Source: CAYUUW01 sp964448005
GTDB taxonomy: Bacteria; Patescibacteriota; Gracilibacteria; UM-FILTER-43-11
DNA length: 15,150 bases
Direction: 5' to 3'
Assembly (NCBI GenBank): GCA_964448005.1
Contig: CAYUUW010000034.1
Coordinates: 1-15,150 of the forward strand
The translations under genes were made by a program, and so were the position numbers. Of this stretch, positions 7,016 through 15,150 are shown one piece after another. The notes below the pieces were generated by a model. That model was given only the letters and a program-made list of their open reading frames with translations, had not been told where the DNA came from and did not search any database. The first letter of the stretch is position 1, and each line of letters starts with the position of its first letter.

Positions 7016-7608
7016 GGGCTGCGGGTTGATGGCAATGACAATGCAGGAGCGTGACAGAAAAAGGCTTCTTCGTCCGTAGCCACGGCGTCCATGGCTACAT
7101 CATAAGGCTCTTGCGGCACCCGGGCAAGGATTTGCTCGGCGAAGGCGATGCCTATTTTAAAGGCGGCTGGTGTTTTTTTAAGATACCTGTCGTAGTAGCC
7201 CTTGCCCATGCCCAGGCGATGGCCCTGCTCATCAAAAGCCAGGCCGGGAACCAAGATCAGATCAAGCAGCAAGGGGTCTGCGGGAAGATTTTTCAGAGGA
7301 GGCTCCCACAGGCCGTAGGAATTCTGCTCCAGCTCCCCTCCCCTCACCCAGGGAATGGCCACGAACTCCGCGCCCGAAACAAGCCTGGGCAAAAACCAGG
7401 TCTTTTCCGGGTGGGCTTCGATCAAAGGCAAAAGGTTCGCTTCTGCTTTGTGGGGGTAGTAGGCAAGGATGCGCTGCGCCTTCTGGAATGCCTCAAGTTG
7501 GCTCAATCGGTGGCATAGGGCCCGGCTCTTTTCTTCGCGCTCAGGCGCTCCGATAGCCTGGCGAAGCTCTATCAGCTTCGCCCTGATCTCCGCTTTTTCA
7601 TTTTGCAT
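6943..7608 (-). CDS. 5-formyltetrahydrofolate cyclo-ligase
   Basis: A 221-residue cytoplasmic enzyme that uses ATP to convert 5-formyltetrahydrofolate to 5,10-methenyltetrahydrofolate, returning this stored or inhibitory folate to the one-carbon pool. Family signs are an N-terminal basic helix (KAEIRAKLIELRQAI), LAYYPHKAEANLLPLIE, WFLPRLV, DLILVPGLAFDEQGHRLGMG, and the ATP/phosphate motif GMGKGYYDRYL at about 138-148. The domain should end near residue 185 (MDAVATDEEAFF). The last 35-40 residues (many Pro, Ser, Lys) are unlike the family and overlap the start of the next gene in another frame, so the stop may be displaced by a frameshift or the tail may be a chance extension. It begins 30 bases after the dnaX stop. 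The glyA gene downstream shares the pathway. Confidence 0.93.
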   Translation of the reverse strand: MQNEKAEIRAKLIELRQAIGAPEREEKSRALCHRLSQLEAFQKAQRILAYYPHKAEANLLPLIEAHPEKTWFLPRLVSGAEFVAIPWVRGGELEQNSYGLWEPPLKNLPADPLLLDLILVPGLAFDEQGHRLGMGKGYYDRYLKKTPAAFKIGIAFAEQILARVPQEPYDVAMDAVATDEEAFFCHAPALSLPSTRSPWPLIQPPLPKSEPKRLSSKRKEW

Positions 7609-7638
7609 AGGCGCTCAGGTCCAGATGGAATAGTTGGC

Positions 7639-9150
<1,512 letters not shown>

Positions 9151-9185
9151 AATTACGAATTATCAATTTTTAATTTCCAATTGTG
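9151..9185. repeat. Five in-phase 7-bp AATTNNN units before dnaX
   Basis: AATTACG, AATTATC, AATTTTT, AATTTCC and AATTGTG follow without gaps and end exactly at the dnaX start codon (9150). The last unit overlaps the first 12-bp unit of array B. The array is 35 bp long, the same length as the set before glyA at 6558-6592. In the dnaX message it would form an unstructured AU-rich leader, which may help initiation where no Shine-Dalgarno motif exists. Confidence 0.6.
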
Positions 9186-9271
9186 GATCCGGTTGTGATT
9201 CCGATCGTGGAGCGAATAGTGGTCCGAATTGTGGTTTCCACCACAGGTCCTACAATACGGTCCACTATTCG
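9177..9271. repeat. Array B of 12-bp units: five forward, three inverted, strong hairpin
   Basis: Five forward units are exactly in phase from 9177 to 9236: CCAATTGTGGAT, CCGGTTGTGATT, CCGATCGTGGAG, CGAATAGTGGTC and CGAATTGTGGTT. Three inverted units follow at 9236-9247, 9248-9259 and 9260-9271. Because of this, 9213-9235 is the reverse complement of 9249-9271 with only three mismatches in 23, with a 13-base loop. Array A at 5215-5292 has the same unit, sharing exact words such as TTCCGGTTGTGA or close variants. The array is between divergent dnaX and the DsbA-like gene, and would lie in the dnaX leader if the promoter at 9289-9317 is used. Confidence 0.85.
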
Positions 9272-9285
9272 GAATCTATGGGAAT

Positions 9286-9314
9286 TTGATTATAGGGTAG
9301 CAATGCTTTAGAAT
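9286..9314 (+). promoter_or_regulatory. Promoter candidate for the DsbA-like lipoprotein gene
   Basis: TTGATT (9286-9291) and TAGAAT (9309-9314) are exactly 17 bases apart. Transcription would start near 9321, about 23 bases before the ATG at 9344. The short leader is A-rich and has no Shine-Dalgarno motif. The -35 box equals that of the proximal sortase promoter. Confidence 0.6.
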
Positions 9315-9317
9315 AAA
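9289..9317 (-). promoter_or_regulatory. Promoter candidate for dnaX, overlapping the divergent promoter
   Basis: On the minus strand a perfect TATAAT (9294-9289) is preceded 17 bases upstream by the weak -35 box TTTATT (9317-9312). It overlaps the plus-strand promoter of the DsbA-like gene almost completely, so polymerase could bind only one of them at a time. The message would start near 9282 and carry array B and the 7-bp repeats as its leader. Confidence 0.35.
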
Positions 9318-9343
9318 GAAAACTACTTATCAAAAACCCAGCC

Positions 9344-9973
9344 ATGCGCAAGCCCCTTGCTCCGCTCAGCCTCCTTTCCCTCTTCCTGCTGGCCGCCTGC
9401 TCCTCCGGAGGCCCAGTAGACACTTCCCCCCAGACCCTAGGGAGCCCTACTGCGCCGGTGACGATTCAGGAGTTCTCCGATCTGCAATGCCCCTATTGCG
9501 CAACCATAAGCCCCTTGGTGGAGGCGCTGGTCCGGAACAACCCGGAAAAGCTCCGCCTGGAATTCTACCACTTTCCCCTTCCTGGGCACGAGTATGCCTT
9601 GCCTGCCGCCCAGGCCAGCGAATGCGCCGCCAAGCAGGGCAAGTTCTGGGAATACGTGAAGGAGGTCTTTAAAGGGCAGGAACAGCTGAACGAGGATCTG
9701 CTGTTCACCATTTCCCAGGGCATGAATCTGGATCAAGAATCCTTCAAGGCTTGCATGCAGGACAAATCCGTCCAGAGAAAAGCCCTCCTGCAGGCGCGCA
9801 AAGGGAGCCAGCTGGGGGTGGATTCCACGCCAACCTTCATCGTCAACGGGCAATTGGTCGGCTACGGCAAGGATTTTGATGCCTACGTGCTGGGCTTGGC
9901 GAATGGTTCGTCTTCGGCTCCGTCCTCTTCGGGAATACCTACTGGATCAATCCCTCCAAAGCCAAATACTTAG
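9344..9973 (+). CDS. DsbA-like thioredoxin-fold lipoprotein (thiol-disulfide oxidoreductase)
   Basis: A 209-residue exported protein. The N-terminus is a lipoprotein signal with lipobox LAAC (residues 16-19), so Cys19 should be lipidated and the protein held at the outer face of the membrane. The DsbA/thioredoxin_4 fold follows: TIQEFSDLQCPYC with the active-site pair Cys49/Cys52, the inserted helical part, and the cis-proline loop STPTF (Thr162-Pro163). Two more Cys (94 and 137) occur in the helical insert and may form a second disulfide. It probably makes or exchanges disulfides in envelope proteins. The last 25 residues are a Ser/Pro/Gly-rich tail with no family counterpart. It is monocistronic, with its own promoter and a likely terminator. 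Confidence 0.92.
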   Translation: MRKPLAPLSLLSLFLLAACSSGGPVDTSPQTLGSPTAPVTIQEFSDLQCPYCATISPLVEALVRNNPEKLRLEFYHFPLPGHEYALPAAQASECAAKQGKFWEYVKEVFKGQEQLNEDLLFTISQGMNLDQESFKACMQDKSVQRKALLQARKGSQLGVDSTPTFIVNGQLVGYGKDFDAYVLGLANGSSSAPSSSGIPTGSIPPKPNT

Positions 9974-9997
9974 TCGATGTGGAGATTTTCATTTAGC

Positions 9998-10031
9998 GCC
10001 TTCCGCGCATAGTAATCTCGCGAAGCTTTTT
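9998..10031 (+). terminator. Likely intrinsic terminator of the DsbA-like gene
   Basis: The region after the stop holds CTTCCGCG (about 10000-10007) pairing with CGCGAAG (10019-10025) apart from one bulged C, followed directly by C and TTTTT (10027-10031). Stem, short loop and T-run are in the right order for the plus strand, 25 bases after the stop at 9973. The rest of the gap to 10118 holds only a weaker hairpin (about 10034-10056) and no recognisable gene. Confidence 0.5.
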
Positions 10032-10118
10032 AAGTGCATGCTTCCGTCAAGCACGTAAAGAGTGCCGCCTATTTTCCGAATAGAACCTTTTCAAAATTTC
10101 TCATCAATAATTCTAATC

Positions 10119-13100
10119 CTATCGAAGATCTCTTAATTCCGAATCAATATCCTCCCTCTTTGCCTCACTCTCATACCCCTCTGCCAACTCACGTAGAATC
10201 GAGGCGGTGCGTGGCCATCGAACTTTCAGTGCATCATATATATTTCTATATTTTTCGGCCAATTCCCTTTCTTGCCTACCGCCATCCCCTAAGCCACGAG
10301 AGACCACACCACGGCTATTGAATATCTCGACTCGAATATGCTCATTTATTGTCTGGTTATTTAATTTTTCAATCAAGTTGCGCACAGCAATATGTGGCCA
10401 CTTACCATCAGCAGGATCGGCAGGCGCATGCGCAAGCAAATTCCCAATTTGAATATCACATCCGATAGTATGCTTTGTTTTTTCACAGCGCTCCCGAGCA
10501 GCTTCAATCCACTTATTAAACCCCTCTTCATCAATTGAGCCATTGTCCTCTTTTCCTGGTATTAAATACCATGAATCTAAAATTTTTCTAGCTAACTGTG
10601 CACGATTCTCTATTATTTTTTTATCAATTCTTTCATTGCTTGGAGGCTCTGAATTATCGTCGCCTTTATAAATGAAGCTCACAAGCTGGGCAAAAAACTG
10701 AGGATCGGTCTGCAATGCCCTATGGATTGCCATGGGTGCAGAAATATACCTTTGCATTTCCTCAAAAACTAAGGCAAATGGCCATTCTAAATGAACCATC
10801 TCCTGAATAGAAAGTTCATTCTTTTGGTATAATTGATTGAATACATGTCCAAGATAGAACGTGTTCATAGAGTCAGAATTCAACCCGCTGTCTTTTGTAT
10901 CCAAAAGCTCTTGAATTAAGCGTTGAAGTAAGTCGCTAGATATATTAACCTTAGGATCGCCAGCAATCTTAAGGGCTATAAGTGGACGTTTGGCATTTAA
11001 AAGTTTTTCAACTGCAAGTGGTGCGTCTGCATCTTTGTCCAAGCGCGAATAGCCACTCGCCCTTTTCCAATAAGCATTTTCTTCTTCTTGTCCCTCCAGT
11101 CCAATTTTCTTCCATGTCTCCAATCCCTCAGGTAATCCCATATACATAAGGGCACAAAGCTCTGGTGTATAGGTTTCCCTTTTTTTAAGATATTCAATTT
11201 GCTGATCAACCCAAGCAGGGCCAACAACATTTATGCGACCTTGAGCATATCCAACAAAAAAGTAAGACATCTCATGAGAATGTTTAATAGCTGATTCTAA
11301 AATCTTATGATCTTCTTTAACATTATTAACCGCAACTCCTAGAGAATACCCAAAATTACCTGGATATTTAACCTTGGAGGCGAACTCAAAGATACTACCA
11401 ATATCAGCTTCATCCAATATCGCACGAGCTGCTTTCTTTTGTTCTACCTTGATTAACTCTTCCCTATCGTAATAATCCTTAGGATCACCTTGAGGCAACG
11501 TTGGTGAAGGGGTAGCCACAATCCAGCCAACTCGCTCAATTACATCAGAGGGTTCAAACTTACTTAATATCCGCTCTAAAGGGGCTATGTCATCACTAAA
11601 ATTCTCCTCACCATAACTCTTAATCCAGTTCAATCGGTCTCGCACCTCAGCAAGTAATGAGGCAGACTCTTCCTTTGATAGGGTAGATGGACCTAAAGAT
11701 TCTATCGTGCTAAGCAATTTCTTCCTCACGAAAGGAGATAGTCTAATAAAAATACCAAGTGAAGAGAGAATATTTTTCCTATCGCATGTAAGCTCCTCCA
11801 TTATCGGAAGAAGCCCTTGCATATATTCTTGGTGCTCATCAGAGCCTTCCCTTTCATGACCACGACGATGGCCACCTGTATCTCGCCACCTTAAACGGTG
11901 TGACTCAGTAAAAGAAAGACTATCGTAATAATCTGAAACAAATTGCCATGTTATATTCGGAAATCTAGCAGCGAGTTGTTTGAGTACTTCGATACGCTCG
12001 GCAGGTTTTACATGTGTCTGAGGAAAACCGGGTAAAAATATATTGCGTAGACTGCCTAATGGTCGATTGGCCCAACGGCCACCAGAATCAATATCTGAAA
12101 GCTCAGCCAAAACATTTACTGACCGAGTAATATTATCAGGACTCCATGCCAACCCCTCCAAAGCCCAAAGTAAGCCTGAATGCCGACATTCACCAAAGAT
12201 ACCTGAATCATCCCCCATTAATTGTTGAAATAGCTTTGGAGAGGATTTCAATTTTTCCTCAACTGCATGCATAAACTTTTCAGGTGATGCTTCGGCAAGT
12301 AAAGGCGTTGTATCTTTTAATGAAGCCCATGCCTCCCAAGTATCAGCATTAGCAAAAATCTCCTCTACAATATGGTCGGCAAATGATTGAGTTGAGGCTA
12401 TCTTTGGAGATTTATCACCAAACACGGCAAATAAAGACAATGATTCAACTAACCCTGTACGCAACCACTCTGAATAAGGATTTTCCTTACCATATATGGA
12501 TGCCATCCAACGCTTATCAGGCTCAAGTTCGTATTTTGGATCTGTCTTTGTTAGTGTAGCTAGTAAAGCCTTTTCAAAAAGATTAAGTTGATCTTGTGAA
12601 AGGTATGGAGCGAGAAGATACCATGCATCTAAAGGCGATTTTATCATCCAAACACTACCAACCTTTCGCAGAGGCGCATCATCAACAGACAAGAAAGGTG
12701 TAAGCTTATCAATAAAAATCTTATAATCTTTACCTGTAAGTACCTCAATTAGATCACAGTCAGATTTCTTATTTTCATTCCAAGCATTAGCAAACAACGC
12801 AGGCAAAAGCACCCTTGAAGCATCAGAATTTACCCAATCTGGGGTACCCGAAGCTACTATATGACGATGAAGAACCGGAATACTGCGACCAAAGTCACGG
12901 GCTATCCTATCTGCATCAGTTTTAGATAATCCACCCCCGTGTAATATAGTCTCAACTTCTTCACGCTTAGGCCTTGATAATCGATGTATATTCCCAATGG
13001 AAGAAATGGAAGTCGCATCTTTGGCAATGAAAACATGATGACCTTTATCACGAGCCAAACGTGCTGCCTTTTCGCACTCTTCAGGACAAACAATAATAAG

Positions 13101-13913
13101 AGGACACACAAAGGTATTGATAATCGTTCTCATCGCCCAAAGATTATCAACATATACACAACGAGAAAGCGCCTGACCCCTATCAGCACCCGGAAGTGTG
13201 GCAATCACTGAATACAAAAAGGCATAAACTTCATCAGTATCATCACCCTGTACCTCGATAATTGCTGGGCTCTCCCCGAGCCATTTCTGAATATAATCCC
13301 TATCATTAGTGCGACCACTAATAACAAGCTCCGGAGTTATCGCTGGAGTTGCTCCTGCAGACCACTCATCCCAAATAAATTCAATGTCAATAACTTTTTC
13401 TCCATTTATTGGTAACTTACCTAGCTTGCGCGCTAACCATAGACCAACGGCTGGAGTAAGACGGATCCATTGTTCTAATTCACTTGCAGCAATAACTTTT
13501 ATATCTTTCCATTTATTAGACTTCTCTTTTCTTTTTTCATTTATCCAGCTATCACGTTTATCAAATGATTGAGGGGTAACGAACACAAATGTAGATTCAC
13601 TAGGGTCAACATCCTTTGGGCCCTTGCTCCGTTTTAAAAAATCTTTATTTGCCTTAGCCTTTATGGACGATTCAGAGCTCATCTCCCAAGCCGAAACACC
13701 TGCGGGAAAATAAGGAAAAGTAATAGGAGTTTTCAGACGACCATCCCATCCGCCAGACGAGACACCATCGCCGCTAGGAAATCTAAATTCTTCAAGGCCA
13801 GTTACTGTATGAGCCAAAACCAAGCGACTCACTAATTCCGGCAATGTGTCTTGACACTGTCTGTTTTTTAGTTTTGGCCAGCTTTTGATGTCAGAAATAG
13901 TAATCCAATCCAT
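10119..13913 (-). CDS. Very large putative nuclease-STAND-like protein, predicted anti-phage defence
   Basis: A 1264-residue, probably cytoplasmic protein with no signal peptide or membrane helix. Residues about 20-165 look like a PD-(D/E)xK nuclease of the Mrr/Cap4 type: acidic Glu41/Glu42, Asp57 in GGWDG, Glu77 in SAWEMSSE followed by KAKANKDFLKR, then the strand TFVFVTP and ASELEQWI. Residues about 195-355 have a STAND-like NTPase layout: the entry VISGRTNDRDYIQKWL, a strand and loop IIEVQGDDTDEVYAFL where Walker A belongs, a Walker B-like RCVYVDN, then PLIIVCPEE and HRLSRPKREEVETIL. The P-loop lacks GxxxxGK[ST]. About 360-1264 is helical and probably senses a ligand. This matches the effector-NTPase-sensor order of Avs-type defence proteins, but I cannot name the family. 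The gene begins 19 bases after the der stop, is markedly AT-rich, and is intact. An AGGTGA lies about 15 bases before the ATG. Confidence 0.85.
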   Translation of the reverse strand: MDWITISDIKSWPKLKNRQCQDTLPELVSRLVLAHTVTGLEEFRFPSGDGVSSGGWDGRLKTPITFPYFPAGVSAWEMSSESSIKAKANKDFLKRSKGPKDVDPSESTFVFVTPQSFDKRDSWINEKRKEKSNKWKDIKVIAASELEQWIRLTPAVGLWLARKLGKLPINGEKVIDIEFIWDEWSAGATPAITPELVISGRTNDRDYIQKWLGESPAIIEVQGDDTDEVYAFLYSVIATLPGADRGQALSRCVYVDNLWAMRTIINTFVCPLIIVCPEECEKAARLARDKGHHVFIAKDATSISSIGNIHRLSRPKREEVETILHGGGLSKTDADRIARDFGRSIPVLHRHIVASGTPDWVNSDASRVLLPALFANAWNENKKSDCDLIEVLTGKDYKIFIDKLTPFLSVDDAPLRKVGSVWMIKSPLDAWYLLAPYLSQDQLNLFEKALLATLTKTDPKYELEPDKRWMASIYGKENPYSEWLRTGLVESLSLFAVFGDKSPKIASTQSFADHIVEEIFANADTWEAWASLKDTTPLLAEASPEKFMHAVEEKLKSSPKLFQQLMGDDSGIFGECRHSGLLWALEGLAWSPDNITRSVNVLAELSDIDSGGRWANRPLGSLRNIFLPGFPQTHVKPAERIEVLKQLAARFPNITWQFVSDYYDSLSFTESHRLRWRDTGGHRRGHEREGSDEHQEYMQGLLPIMEELTCDRKNILSSLGIFIRLSPFVRKKLLSTIESLGPSTLSKEESASLLAEVRDRLNWIKSYGEENFSDDIAPLERILSKFEPSDVIERVGWIVATPSPTLPQGDPKDYYDREELIKVEQKKAARAILDEADIGSIFEFASKVKYPGNFGYSLGVAVNNVKEDHKILESAIKHSHEMSYFFVGYAQGRINVVGPAWVDQQIEYLKKRETYTPELCALMYMGLPEGLETWKKIGLEGQEEENAYWKRASGYSRLDKDADAPLAVEKLLNAKRPLIALKIAGDPKVNISSDLLQRLIQELLDTKDSGLNSDSMNTFYLGHVFNQLYQKNELSIQEMVHLEWPFALVFEEMQRYISAPMAIHRALQTDPQFFAQLVSFIYKGDDNSEPPSNERIDKKIIENRAQLARKILDSWYLIPGKEDNGSIDEEGFNKWIEAARERCEKTKHTIGCDIQIGNLLAHAPADPADGKWPHIAVRNLIEKLNNQTINEHIRVEIFNSRGVVSRGLGDGGRQERELAEKYRNIYDALKVRWPRTASILRELAEGYESEAKREDIDSELRDLR

Positions 13914-13932
13914 GGAGATATCGATATTTCAC

Positions 13933-15150
13933 CTAACCCTTCCTCTTCCGACTAAACCGGCTGTCCTCATCCCTCTCCTTCTCCTTGTATTCCAGCACCA
14001 CAGGCGTCCCGGTAAAGGCGAAGCGTTCGCGGAGGCGGTTTTCCAGGTAGCGCAGGTAGGAAAAATGGAACGCTGATTTGCGGTTCACGAAAATGACGAA
14101 GTGCGGAGGGTTGGTCTCCACCTGAGTGATGTAGTAGAGCTTGGGAATCGTACGGCTTTTGCCCGTGGGGGCGTGCTCCTGCACCATCTGCTGCACCAGG
14201 CTGTTGAGCTGCGCCGTGGGAATGCGCCTTTTTCTTTCCTCCAGGGCCAAATCGATCTGATCGAAAACCGCCGTCAGGTTCTTTTTGGTCGTGGCCGAGG
14301 TGAAAACCACAGGAGCCCAGGACAGGAAGGGAAAATTCTTCTTGAGGCGGCTGGTGTAGCTCTTGCGGCGCTCCAGATCATTTTCCTCGCTGCCCTTGAT
14401 GTCCCATTTGTTGGCCAAGATCACCAGGCCCCGGCCTGCCTCCACAATGTAGCGGGCAATGTGCTGGTCCTGGTTGCTGATGGGCTGGCTGCTGTCCAGC
14501 ACCAAAAGGGCCACATCGCAGCGCTCAATGGAGCTCATGGAGCGCAGGGCGCTGAACTTCTCGATTCCCATTTCGGTCTTGGCGGCGCGCTTGAGGCCCG
14601 CCGTATCGATGAAATTGTAGCCCTTGCCCTTGCGGATCACCAGGCTGTCCGTGCTGTCGCGCGTGGTGCCGGGGATCGGGGAAACGATCAGCTTGTCCTT
14701 GTTCAGCAAGGCGTTGATCAGGGAAGATTTTCCTACATTCGGCTTCCCCACCAGGGCGATGTCAGGAGGAGTGTCACCCTGCGGAGCTCGCCCGACCTGC
14801 TTGCGGGCTTCGGCTTTGGTTAGAAAATGCCGCTGCCCCAGGGTCTCCACAATCTCGCCGATCAGCTGCTGCAGGCCGCTTTTGTGAAAGGCGGAAACCT
14901 GGTGCGGCCCCCCCAGCCCCAGCCGGTAGAAAGCGGCTTCTTCGGCCTCGTCCAGAGGCCTGTCGCACTTGCTGGCGACCAGGAAAACCGGCTTTTGGTT
15001 GGCCTTCCCTCTCAGCAATTCGGCGGCGGCATAGTCCTGGGGCATGAAATCCCCTCCCCCCTCGACCACGAAAAGAATCAGGTCGGACTCGTCGATGGCG
15101 ATGCGGGACTGGGTCTGCATGTCGTCCTCAATGGAAGTCTCCCCTTTCCC
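13933..15150 (-). CDS. der: Ribosome biogenesis GTPase Der, 5' part outside the window
   Basis: Der (EngA) has two tandem GTPase domains and a C-terminal KH-like domain and is needed to mature the large ribosomal subunit. The reading frame continues to the window end: the ten codons at 15121-15150 read GKGETSIEDD and join the usual Der sequence. The Met at 15120 is therefore internal, and G1 to G3 of domain 1 are missing. Visible counted from that Met: the end of domain 1 with G4 as SKCD (50-53), the linker, domain 2 with G1 GKPNVGKSS (125-133), G2 at GTTRDS, G3 DTAG (172-175), G4 NKWD (237-240), and the KH domain to the basic tail ending RKRKG. The large AT-rich gene follows 19 bases downstream on the same strand. 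Confidence 0.96.
   Translation of the reverse strand, partial: GKGETSIEDDMQTQSRIAIDESDLILFVVEGGGDFMPQDYAAAELLRGKANQKPVFLVASKCDRPLDEAEEAAFYRLGLGGPHQVSAFHKSGLQQLIGEIVETLGQRHFLTKAEARKQVGRAPQGDTPPDIALVGKPNVGKSSLINALLNKDKLIVSPIPGTTRDSTDSLVIRKGKGYNFIDTAGLKRAAKTEMGIEKFSALRSMSSIERCDVALLVLDSSQPISNQDQHIARYIVEAGRGLVILANKWDIKGSEENDLERRKSYTSRLKKNFPFLSWAPVVFTSATTKKNLTAVFDQIDLALEERKRRIPTAQLNSLVQQMVQEHAPTGKSRTIPKLYYITQVETNPPHFVIFVNRKSAFHFSYLRYLENRLRERFAFTGTPVVLEYKEKERDEDSRFSRKRKG

Noticed and set aside
9177..9315. 12-bp repeats read as a protein with four-residue repeats (PIVD PVVI PIVE ...)
   Set aside because: A 12-bp period keeps any frame open by itself. There is no ATG start, the inverted half changes the motif completely, and array A gives a different short peptide.
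10032..13932. Mobile element or attachment-site borders around the AT-rich gene
   Set aside because: I found no transposase, integrase, tRNA gene or convincing direct or inverted terminal repeat by eye; an alignment with an empty site would be needed.

Overview
The window looks like bacterial chromosome from a compact genome using the standard code: TGA ends several intact genes and no reading frame needs it as a sense codon. Genes are tightly packed, mostly on the minus strand, and I found no well-placed Shine-Dalgarno motif before any gene. With the gene content (SLH-carrying C-terminal processing protease, lone sortase, PilM/FtsA-like ATPase), this would fit a Patescibacteria/CPR lineage such as Peregrinibacteria. 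That placement is inference and no marker here proves it.

Layout. 1-163: leader with two promoter-like boxes in front of a plus-strand sortase (164-928). 929-1041: convergent gap with a terminator-like structure. 1042-7015: a minus-strand run, read from high to low coordinates: small membrane protein, glyA, SLH-PDZ-S41 protease, Maf pyrophosphatase (ATGA overlap with the protease), PilM/FtsA-like ATPase, and an unknown 164-residue protein. Upstream of these on the same strand are dnaX and 5-formyltetrahydrofolate cyclo-ligase (6943-9150). The cyclo-ligase and glyA both serve one-carbon folate metabolism. 9151-9343 is a divergent intergenic region; on its other side a plus-strand DsbA-like lipoprotein (9344-9973) begins. 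10119-13913 is a single very large AT-rich minus-strand gene. 13933-15150 is the GTPase der, cut by the window edge.

The most interesting gene is the 1264-residue protein at 10119-13913. It has an N-terminal region resembling a PD-(D/E)xK nuclease, then a STAND-like NTPase region whose P-loop is degenerate, then a long helical C-terminal part. Its base composition is far more AT-rich than its housekeeping neighbours dnaX and der. I read it as a horizontally acquired, probably stand-alone anti-phage defence gene of a family I cannot name.

The most interesting non-coding signal is a family of 12-bp tandem units (about CSRRTYGTGRNN) in two separate spacers, 5215-5292 and 9177-9271. In both, forward units are followed by the same unit inverted, so each spacer can fold as a long hairpin. 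A second family, in-phase 7-bp units, lies just before the start codons of glyA (6558-6592) and dnaX (9151-9185).
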